A DNA stretch of 5,165 bases from contig DAOWFN010000005.1 in assembly GCA_030637945.1 (NCBI GenBank), forward strand, positions 1-5,165, read 5' to 3'. The position numbers and the translations under genes were made by a program. The notes beneath the pieces are model-generated. The model made no database searches, had not been told where the DNA came from, and saw only the letters and a program-made list of their open reading frames with translations. Of the stretch, positions 1-5,165 are shown in pieces. Numbering within the stretch: position 1 is the first letter of the stretch; every line of letters begins with the position of its first letter. Origin of the DNA: Gammaproteobacteria bacterium (GTDB taxonomy: Bacteria > Pseudomonadota > Gammaproteobacteria > SZUA-229).

Positions 1-20
1 ATGATAAAAAATAAAGAATT

Positions 21-26
21 AAAGGA
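21..26 (+). promoter_or_regulatory. Ribosome binding site deciding the start of the first gene
   Basis: AAAGGA lies seven bases before the ATG at 34, which is good Shine-Dalgarno spacing. It favours that ATG over the in-frame ATG at base 1, which sits at the window edge with no visible upstream sequence. Confidence 0.6.
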
Positions 27-33
27 ATCACCT

Positions 34-363
34 ATGACTACTGAACCAACATGCAACATACCGCAACAGCCAGACTATTCTGGTGTCACCATTATTGAAT
101 TATCACCTGATCCGATATTGGATGATTACTTACAAGCGATGAAAATAGCTAATAGCGAAGCCGAAAAAAACATAGGCGAGTATATGTTGTTAGCATGGTA
201 TGACAGAGATCGTGACTTTGAGTCACCACAACATTCCAGTGAATGCCATATTGATAGCGCGATACCCGGTTACATCGATTATGCACTGTATCACGGCGCT
301 ACACTTAAGATCGATATTGAAAATGGTCGGTTTATATTTTTTTATCTGCCGATAGATTTTTAA
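34..363 (+). CDS. AF1514/DUF5619-like small cytosolic protein
   Basis: Protein of 109 residues from the ATG at 34, chosen because a good ribosome binding site precedes it; the frame stays open to base 1, adding 11 residues if the earlier ATG is used. There is no signal peptide or membrane segment, so it is probably cytosolic. The second half carries a dense conserved-looking block: EYMLLAWYDRDRDFESPQH, then SECH, then PGYIDYALYHGA, then an alternating hydrophobic end (LKIDIENGRFIFFY). From memory this pattern matches the small AF1514 family (DUF5619), named after an Archaeoglobus protein and also found in bacteria. No biochemical function is known to me. The first 35 residues or so look poorly conserved and proline-rich. 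The Cys and two His residues in the QH...ECH stretch could bind a metal, but that is speculation. Confidence 0.75.
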   Translation: MTTEPTCNIPQQPDYSGVTIIELSPDPILDDYLQAMKIANSEAEKNIGEYMLLAWYDRDRDFESPQHSSECHIDSAIPGYIDYALYHGATLKIDIENGRFIFFYLPIDF

Positions 364-622
364 GCCAGTTACCAGCCACTACATCTGGAAAGTTAATACC
401 TACAAAATGATCGCGGTGGTTCACATTGCGCTTGATAAAACTTTAGTTGTTAATTAACCCCTTAAAAATATATTCCATTTTATAAGTACCAGGTATGTGT
501 TTATTCGACCATACCATTATGATTTTCATTATCGACCCCAGATCTTTCCCTTTTTCTATCAGGTAATAAACGTAACGATTGAGGCACTACTTAAAACGTA
601 GCTAGAGTAAGAAAATAATCAC

Positions 623-638
623 TTTCTAAGCTTAGAAA
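623..638. promoter_or_regulatory. 16-base perfect palindrome, possible operator
   Basis: TTTCTAAGCTTAGAAA reads the same on both strands. Its centre (630/631) lies about 50 bases before the likely transcription start of the DUF4197 gene, a usual place for a dimeric activator site. A second perfect palindrome, AACAATTGTT (637-646), overlaps its right end by two bases. The function as a protein-binding site is inferred from symmetry and position only. Confidence 0.4.
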
Positions 639-667
639 CAATTGTTCACAAAACTCTGATTATCTTC

Positions 668-676
668 TGTTAAAAT
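668..676 (+). promoter_or_regulatory. Extended -10 promoter of the DUF4197 gene
   Basis: TGTTAAAAT fits the extended -10 consensus TGnTATAAT with one mismatch. The best -35-like hexamer, TTCACA (645-650), sits 20 bases upstream, which is too far, so the extended TG element would carry recognition or an activator may help. Transcription would start near 683, giving a leader of about 35 bases. Confidence 0.4.
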
Positions 677-717
677 CAGCCGATTGCATAATCATAGACA
701 AAAATGGACGCAGAATA

Positions 718-1506
718 ATGAACATCAAAAAGTTTTTTCCAGGCACATTTCTAGCTATAACTTTACTTTTCTCCAGCAACGTATCAGCCGGCTGGCTCGA
801 TTTCTTAAAGGATGCAGTTGAAACAGTGCCGGAAGATACCAAATCAAACATTATCAGCACTGGCAGCATCAACAAAGAAACCCTGAGCAATGTACTCAGC
901 AACGACGATATCACCAACGGCTTAAAACAGGCGCTGGATAAAGGTGTCACTTACGCCGTTGATAACCTGGGTAAGGCCGGTGGTTTTTCAAACAATACGG
1001 CCGTACGCATTCCCATGCCGGACAAACTGAAAAAAGTAGAAGCTATGTTACGTACGGCTGGACAAGATAGATACGCCGATGAATTTGTCGATACCATGAA
1101 TCAGGCCGCCGAAGCTGCTGTACCACTAACACTTGAAGTACTTAAAGACAGCGTAAAAAACATGACTTTCGACGATGCCAAACAGATCCTGAATGGTACG
1201 GATACAGCCGCTACCGAATACCTGCGTAGAACCGGCAGCGACAGCATGAAAAATAAAATCTCACCTATTGTAAAAAATGCCACGGATAAAACCGGCGCGA
1301 CTCGTATATATAAAGACATGTACGGCAAACTCGGGTTCATGGGCCAATTCATGAATCCTGAAGATTATGATATCGATGGATACATCGCCAAAAAGACAAT
1401 GGATGGTCTGTTTACCATGATCGCGCAGGAAGAACAAAAGATCAGAGCTAACCCGGTAGAAAGAACAACCGATTTACTACAAAACGTTTTTGGTTCGGTT
1501 AAGTAA
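718..1506 (+). CDS. DUF4197 domain-containing secreted protein
   Basis: Protein of 262 residues. Residues 1-24 form a Sec signal peptide: two lysines, a hydrophobic core (FLAITLLFSS) and a VSA cleavage site before GWLDFL. No lipobox cysteine is present, so a soluble periplasmic protein is expected. The mature part matches DUF4197 as I know it: a helical start with LKQALDKGV (about 69-77), VRIPMPDKLKKVEAMLR (96-112), a YADEF...MNQAAEAAVP stretch (119-135), DAKQILNG.DTAATEYLRR (153-171), and the C-terminal DGLFTMIAQEEQKIRANP...TTDLL (229-254). Its length is usual for the family. No enzyme activity is established for DUF4197 to my knowledge. The start is supported by the signal peptide and a weak GGA nine bases upstream. 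It appears to be a single-gene unit with its own promoter and terminator. Confidence 0.9.
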   Translation: MNIKKFFPGTFLAITLLFSSNVSAGWLDFLKDAVETVPEDTKSNIISTGSINKETLSNVLSNDDITNGLKQALDKGVTYAVDNLGKAGGFSNNTAVRIPMPDKLKKVEAMLRTAGQDRYADEFVDTMNQAAEAAVPLTLEVLKDSVKNMTFDDAKQILNGTDTAATEYLRRTGSDSMKNKISPIVKNATDKTGATRIYKDMYGKLGFMGQFMNPEDYDIDGYIAKKTMDGLFTMIAQEEQKIRANPVERTTDLLQNVFGSVK

Positions 1507-1520
1507 ACCTGCGGCTAGTT

Positions 1521-1538
1521 AAAAGGGGCGCCTCTTTT
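1521..1538 (+). terminator. Hairpin terminator after the DUF4197 gene
   Basis: AAAAGGGGCGCCTCTTTT can fold with A-T pairs outside and G-C pairs inside, with one G-U pair and a very tight loop. The TTTT is part of the 3' arm and is followed by ATAT, so the U-run is short. It starts 15 bases after the stop codon. Because the arm is A-rich on one side and T-rich on the other, it might also work in the other direction. Confidence 0.5.
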
Positions 1539-1617
1539 ATATCCATTTAAAATATGAAGTCACGCATCAGAGGATCATAGAGTATATAGACCAAAAACAT
1601 CAGTGTTTAATATTTAA

Positions 1618-2088
1618 ATGAAAAAAATTATGTCTACTTTTATTATCATCTTGCTGATAGCAGGTATCGTTTATCTCGCTTTATTTCATAAACCACTAAA
1701 TCATTCAGATGCTGAGCTAAAACAATGGTTCGGTAGTAAACTATCAGATATTGCTGCTGGCCTTGAAGACGATATTAAAAAGGACGAGAAAGGAGAATAT
1801 GTACACGCTGGCAAACAATCATTCGAGAAACGCGGCAAGATCACCTATGTTCTGCATGATAAAAATTACGCACGTTTTGAAGTTTCAGATAAAAACAATA
1901 TCAGCGTGCAGGATATTATCGAGACCGATGGTTACAAGGAACTGGATACAAAGACTCGAGACCTTAATCTATCTATCCGATTAGAAGAAAAAAATGTTGA
2001 AGGTGATGGTGTTGATACATTCGGCGAACTAGATGAATACGTCGACGACATTCCACGCTATTACACGGTAACGATAAGCGGCTGGTAA
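1618..2088 (+). CDS. Membrane-anchored hypothetical protein
   Basis: Protein of 156 residues that I do not recognise. Residues 6-23 form one strongly hydrophobic segment (STFIIILLIAGIVYLALF) after two lysines, so it is either a signal anchor or an uncleaved signal peptide. There is no clear AxA cleavage site and no lipobox. The remaining 130 residues or so are polar and acidic, with alternating patterns suggesting beta strands (KITYVLHDKNYARFEV, about 74-89; YYTVTISGW at the very end), and would lie in the periplasm. No clear Shine-Dalgarno sequence precedes the ATG at 1618; an in-frame ATG at 1630 (residue 5) is an alternative with no better site. The gene follows the terminator of the DUF4197 gene and converges on the cyclase gene. 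Coding is supported by one long open frame with a coherent anchor-plus-domain layout, but no family is assigned. Confidence 0.65.
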   Translation: MKKIMSTFIIILLIAGIVYLALFHKPLNHSDAELKQWFGSKLSDIAAGLEDDIKKDEKGEYVHAGKQSFEKRGKITYVLHDKNYARFEVSDKNNISVQDIIETDGYKELDTKTRDLNLSIRLEEKNVEGDGVDTFGELDEYVDDIPRYYTVTISGW

Positions 2089-2144
2089 CTTTCAGGTAAA
2101 AAAATCAAACCATCCATTTTATTGGGGCAAGCTCAATAATGCAT

Positions 2145-3734
2145 CTAAGCTGTATCCGGCACGATGTAGATGCCTGATGAGGAATCAAATATTTCATAAC
2201 CTGTACGATTCTTTTTGGCCTTATACATAGCTGCATCTGCATACTGTAACAATACATCTATACTCTGGCCATGTGTTGGATACTCGACGACACCTATGCT
2301 GATACCAATATCCAGCTTTTTCCCATCAGCCGTAAACGCCCCTTCAAATGCATCCAGAATTTTCTTTATCACAGGTATTGATTTGTCTATAGACGTATTT
2401 GGCAATAACATTCCAAATTCATCGCCGCCGAGACGCGCCACAGTATCGTTCCTCCGTAGTTCACCGGTCAACTTCTCTCCTGCCTGGCGTATTACAATGT
2501 CGCCGATGTGATGGCCCAAGGTATCGTTTACCCGTTTAAAGTTATTTAAATCACTGATCAACAATACAAACTTCTGATTTAGCCTTTCACCATTCAGCAA
2601 CTCATACTCCAGGCGATTATTAAAAAGCACCCTATTTGCCAGGTTCGTTAACGGGTCATGTAATGCAGCATGCTCAAGTGTGCTTGTTTCTTCTTTTATT
2701 GCGGAGGCCAATAATTCAAATCGAAGCCCCAGCTCTTCGAGCTGATCCCCCTTGTTTATGCTAGGTTGTTTGATTTTCATATTTGAAGAAAACTCGACGA
2801 CTTTTCTGGTTAGCTTTTGTATGCGAGCGGTAATCCAGAACATGATCAGACCAAACGCAATGAAATAGATAAAAGCATTTATCGCCCTTGTTTTCCGGTC
2901 CTTGCTAAGCATGATTTCTGTCTGCACTGTTACTTCATCGGTTGATATCAGCGAGATGATCTTGATCATGAAATCTGAAGATCCTGTACCAAAATGATCT
3001 TCGCCAGTCATCATGTAATGTTTTTCAAGCAGTGATATTTCAGTGCCTACAGGTATCCGAATATTATCACTACTGACCAGGATTCTTGATTCACCATCTT
3101 TCAACAAAGCGGAAATACTGTTATTGGTAGTCATCCCCTGTGATTCTCTTAATAACTCATCATCAACTGGTGTTGCTAACAACAGCGTGCCTTTGTGTAT
3201 TGATTCCCCAATATTCCTTGCTGCTATCAGATATGGTTGGTCGTCGATGATCGTAATGTGACTCTGATCAAGTGATAATTCGAGCTCATGTGCTGATATA
3301 TTCAGTAATTCATTTGGTGGCAGAGGGTACCTGTAATGGTAAAGCTCTCTTAGTCTACTATCCGTATCAAACAACATCGCGTAATGCGGCAATATATAGC
3401 TGCGCATGACAGATAATTTTGGCAACCATACAGGTATCTTTTTATGTAATGCTAATTGCGAATTAACATTTTTCTGCCATTCATCCTGATCAATGTAATC
3501 AATTAAACTGGTATTGGACGCATACATGCTGACAGCTGGACTATATGATTTTATACGATTATAAAGCTGTAGCCTTTGTTCTCTTGCTTCTGCCAGCAAC
3601 TGGTTTTTAAGTCTTTCATGCAAGACCGCACTAAGCTCAGAAGTTTGGTAATAGTCCGACACTACCCAGACAACACTGCCAACAGTGGTCATCAACACCA
3701 GCATCTTAAATGTTAAAGAGAGCCTGTTGATCAT
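2145..3734 (-). CDS. Membrane-bound diguanylate cyclase (GGDEF) with periplasmic sensor domain
   Basis: Protein of 529 residues that should make cyclic di-GMP from two GTP at the inner membrane. Order: membrane helix 1 (about 10-26), periplasmic domain (about 27-283), membrane helix 2 (about 285-302), a HAMP-like linker and coiled helix (about 303-355, with DQLEELGLRFELLASAI), then a GGDEF domain (about 356-517). The active-site motif GGDEF is intact at 436-440, and the metal-binding aspartate is present at D395 in SDLNNFKRVND. The usual DLD reads DLN here. An inhibitory I-site RxxD (RRND, 427-430) lies five residues before GGDEF, so product feedback inhibition is expected. No EAL domain is present. 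The periplasmic domain is about 255 residues and may be Cache-like, but I could not assign it. The gene begins 17 bases after the stop of the binding-protein gene with no good ribosome binding site, suggesting one operon and translational coupling. Confidence 0.92.
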   Translation of the reverse strand: MINRLSLTFKMLVLMTTVGSVVWVVSDYYQTSELSAVLHERLKNQLLAEAREQRLQLYNRIKSYSPAVSMYASNTSLIDYIDQDEWQKNVNSQLALHKKIPVWLPKLSVMRSYILPHYAMLFDTDSRLRELYHYRYPLPPNELLNISAHELELSLDQSHITIIDDQPYLIAARNIGESIHKGTLLLATPVDDELLRESQGMTTNNSISALLKDGESRILVSSDNIRIPVGTEISLLEKHYMMTGEDHFGTGSSDFMIKIISLISTDEVTVQTEIMLSKDRKTRAINAFIYFIAFGLIMFWITARIQKLTRKVVEFSSNMKIKQPSINKGDQLEELGLRFELLASAIKEETSTLEHAALHDPLTNLANRVLFNNRLEYELLNGERLNQKFVLLISDLNNFKRVNDTLGHHIGDIVIRQAGEKLTGELRRNDTVARLGGDEFGMLLPNTSIDKSIPVIKKILDAFEGAFTADGKKLDIGISIGVVEYPTHGQSIDVLLQYADAAMYKAKKNRTGYEIFDSSSGIYIVPDTA

Positions 3735-3751
3735 TGCGATTAATTAATGAC

Positions 3752-4780
3752 TTATTGGCGTTCAGAAATAACAGGCATTCCATCTGGTTGCCCGATCAAC
3801 TCCTTATTTTTAAATTTCCAGCCTGCAAGACGCAGTTCAGATGAAGAGATAAAATTAATTTTGTTGCCGTGCTTTTCTATATATTCAGTAATATCTTTTA
3901 CCAGTTGCAGAGCTAACTTGTTTTTATTTTCTGCATTTGACCAGGTAGTTAAATTATAGGTGCGATATAAAGGATACTCGCCATTGAGGAGATGATTTAA
4001 ATTCCCCGGATCGTGGCCATCAATATTTAATATTTTTAACTCACCCTTTTCCTTGTGAACTTTAAGCATGTATGCGGTTTCATAGCCGATGGCTGTTTTA
4101 TTCTCTGCCACGTGTTTTATCATGTCAGGTATAACCCCGACTTCCTGAACCTTTGGACTAAAAGAATCGGAGTCTTTGATCAAACCACGCCAATGCCCTG
4201 GCCTTTTTTTGCAATGCATTCGTGCAACAGGCTGAATTGTCTTGCCTGTAAGCTGGCTGCTGAGACTTTCAGTACCGGGAACTTCAGACCAGTAGACATA
4301 TTCTCCCTGAAATATTTTAAGTGCGTCATCAGATGATACATTCTCAACAGGGTTTACCGTGTTCGTCACCAGCAGAAGTGGCGCAATACCGATTGTATGA
4401 AATTCCAACCCTGGTAAACGATCAGATTTCCCTGGTGGGCAACAATAAGTTCCAATGTCGACGGATTTTTTCAGCAGTTTCTTTGCTGTAGATCCACAGG
4501 AACCTTTCTGTATATCGATTTTTATACCGTTATCTTTGGCAATTTTCGCGACCAGCTCATGCAGCGCCGGGTATGTCTGTTGGCCCAGGGTTACAACGAG
4601 ATCAACGTCCCCAACCTTGGCATCATATTTTATTTTTTGACTCAGGAAACTGGCATCGACATTAGCCCGCAGGTCTGGATCAGTAAACGCCATACTTTTT
4701 GCTGATGCATCAACACTGGCATTTGCCGTTGAGATTAATAAAAGTGATACTGAAATATATGATGCGCGCTTTAGAAACAT
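3752..4780 (-). CDS. PstS-like periplasmic substrate-binding protein with cysteine-rich ligand loops
   Basis: Protein of 342 residues. Residues 1-21 are a Sec signal peptide (FLKR, then SVSLLLIS, cleavage after ANA), so it is periplasmic. The mature part follows the PstS/PBP-like-2 pattern: a first ligand loop KGSCGSTAKKLL (92-103), VDIGTYCCPP (107-116), then HTIGIAPLLLVTNTVNPV (128-145), and DALKIFQGEYVYWSEV (152-167), which corresponds to the family's IFxGxxxxW stretch. A domain-two loop follows, ARMHCKKRPGHWRGL (186-200). Ordinary phosphate binders have Gly/Ser/Thr and Arg at these loops; here C95, C113, C114 and C190 replace them, with H189 and H196 nearby. Phosphate is therefore doubtful as ligand, and a thiol-binding ligand or a disulfide is possible. 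No transport permease or ATPase gene is in the window; the next gene is a diguanylate cyclase, which points to sensing. A weak TTGAG precedes the start. Confidence 0.85.
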   Translation of the reverse strand: MFLKRASYISVSLLLISTANASVDASAKSMAFTDPDLRANVDASFLSQKIKYDAKVGDVDLVVTLGQQTYPALHELVAKIAKDNGIKIDIQKGSCGSTAKKLLKKSVDIGTYCCPPGKSDRLPGLEFHTIGIAPLLLVTNTVNPVENVSSDDALKIFQGEYVYWSEVPGTESLSSQLTGKTIQPVARMHCKKRPGHWRGLIKDSDSFSPKVQEVGVIPDMIKHVAENKTAIGYETAYMLKVHKEKGELKILNIDGHDPGNLNHLLNGEYPLYRTYNLTTWSNAENKNKLALQLVKDITEYIEKHGNKINFISSSELRLAGWKFKNKELIGQPDGMPVISERQ

Positions 4781-4880
4781 AATTGATACTCAAAGTAAGA
4801 AAATAGAATTTATTTATATGTTTTTTTACATCTATTAAAGCGTAGGTGATTACGATCAAAAAACCAGTAAAAATCAAGTA

Positions 4881-4908
4881 TTTATGCGATTGCTCAAGCT
4901 AGACTCAA
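4881..4908 (-). promoter_or_regulatory. Possible promoter of the binding protein-cyclase operon
   Basis: On the minus strand, TTGAGT (4908-4903) and CATAAA (4886-4881) are spaced by 16 bases, each matching four of six consensus positions. Transcription would start near 4874, leaving a leader of about 94 bases. The whole gap is AT-rich, so a chance match is likely. Confidence 0.22.
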
Positions 4909-4956
4909 TATAGAAATATCAAGAGAAATAGATATGTTAAAGAGGGCAATAGGTTG

Positions 4957-4976
4957 AGACCTGCGAACGCAGATCT
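4957..4976 (-). other. GC-rich hairpin between the glycosylase and binding-protein genes
   Basis: On the minus strand, AGATCTGCGTTCGCAGGTCT folds into a stem of eight pairs with one G-U pair and a four-base loop. It stands out in an AT-rich gap, 70 bases after the glycosylase stop. No T-run follows on either strand, so it is not a standard intrinsic terminator. The G-U pair becomes an A-C mismatch on the plus strand, so the hairpin fits a minus-strand RNA better. Confidence 0.35.
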
Positions 4977-5046
4977 ACTAATAATAATCATTCACAAAGC
5001 AGTATTTTCTTTAAAAATTAAAAAAATCAGAATCCCTTAATTCATT

Positions 5047-5165
5047 TTAATCACTCATTTTCCATAGATAGAAACTTGCGATGCTTCGGTAAGGCCGCCA
5101 GGTATCTGCGATAGAAATATATTTATCGTGTTTTGCATCATCGGTCAGCTGGTAATGTTGTTGTA
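5047..5165 (-). CDS. DNA-3-methyladenine glycosylase (AlkA/MAG type), C-terminal end only
   Basis: The last 38 codons of a minus-strand gene enter from the right edge; the frame reads from 5163 down to a TAA at 5049-5047. The tail contains ISIADTWRPYRSIASFYLW, which matches the conserved C-terminal W-[KR]-P-[YW]-R-S-x-A-x-x-Y-x-W pattern of the HhH-GPD base-excision glycosylases AlkA and MAG. These enzymes remove alkylated bases such as 3-methyladenine from DNA in the cytoplasm. The catalytic aspartate and helix-hairpin-helix lie outside the window, so integrity cannot be judged. It is in the same direction as the binding-protein operon, but 266 AT-rich bases separate them, so it is probably a separate unit. 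Confidence 0.8.
   Translation of the reverse strand, partial: QQHYQLTDDAKHDKYISIADTWRPYRSIASFYLWKMSD

Larger units (their letters stand above)
364..717. other. 354-base intergenic region, no gene seen
   Basis: I see no convincing coding region on either strand. The longest small frame I checked (ATG at 407, 16 codons) has only a distant GGAA-type ribosome binding site. No clear hairpin-plus-T-run terminator follows the first gene. The stretch holds a 10-base palindrome GTTAATTAAC at 449-458, a repeated AAACGTA at 568-574 and 594-600, and, near the right end, two abutting palindromes and an extended -10 promoter that are listed separately. Confidence 0.6.

Noticed and set aside
407..457. Possible small peptide (16 codons) after the first gene
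   Set aside because: The only candidate ribosome binding site is too far upstream and nothing else supports coding.
660..950. Open frame of 96 codons on the minus strand
   Set aside because: It lies opposite the start of the DUF4197 gene and its promoter; the plus-strand protein has a clear signal peptide and family pattern, so this is a shadow.
1101..1352. Open frame of 83 codons on the minus strand
   Set aside because: It is wholly inside and opposite the conserved DUF4197 coding sequence, with no start signals and no family resemblance.
1560..1588. Possible promoter (TCACGC, then TATATA) before the 156-residue gene
   Set aside because: The -35 is poor and the -10 matches only four of six bases; in AT-rich DNA this is expected by chance, although the gene probably needs a promoter after the terminator.
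1751..1984. Open frame of 77 codons on the plus strand in another phase
   Set aside because: It is nested in the 156-residue gene and gives a basic, patternless protein with no signal or domain.
2118..2145. Possible bidirectional terminator between the converging genes
   Set aside because: The ATTG...CAAT arms give only a short imperfect stem, and no T-run follows on either strand.
4055..4336. Cysteine-rich open frame of 93 codons on the plus strand
   Set aside because: It is antisense to the binding-protein gene, whose PstS-like pattern is clear; the cysteines follow from the antisense reading.
4957..4976. Integron attC-like or tRNA-like element at the hairpin
   Set aside because: The core-site consensus bases do not match and no cloverleaf can be drawn; only a simple hairpin is supported.

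Overview
This 5,165-base window is moderately AT-rich. It looks like chromosomal DNA of a Gram-negative bacterium, most likely an environmental gammaproteobacterium. The grounds are a DUF4197 protein with a Sec signal peptide, a membrane-anchored GGDEF enzyme with a periplasmic domain, and a periplasmic binding protein. This placement is inference from protein families; there is no rRNA or tRNA marker, and no mobile element or CRISPR array was seen.

Left half (plus strand): a short cytosolic protein resembling the AF1514/DUF5619 family (34-363) is followed by a 354-base gap. That gap ends in two abutting palindromes and an extended -10 promoter in front of a secreted DUF4197 protein (718-1506). 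A short hairpin terminator (1521-1538) closes that unit. Next comes an unrecognised 156-residue protein with an N-terminal membrane anchor (1618-2088), which converges on the next unit.

Right half (minus strand, reading from right to left): the last 38 codons of an AlkA/MAG-type DNA-3-methyladenine glycosylase enter at the right edge (5047-5165). A 266-base gap with a GC-rich hairpin follows. Then comes a two-gene operon: a PstS-like periplasmic binding protein (3752-4780) and, 17 bases after its stop, a diguanylate cyclase with a large periplasmic sensor domain (2145-3734).

The two-gene operon is the most interesting part. The binding protein has no transport permease or ATPase next to it in the window, so it probably senses a ligand in the periplasm and passes the signal to the cyclase, which would change cytoplasmic c-di-GMP. 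The binding protein carries cysteines (C95, C113, C114, C190) in the three loops that hold the anion in ordinary phosphate-binding relatives. This suggests that the ligand is not phosphate but something thiol-reactive, such as a soft metal, a metalloid or a redox signal. That is a hypothesis from sequence alone.
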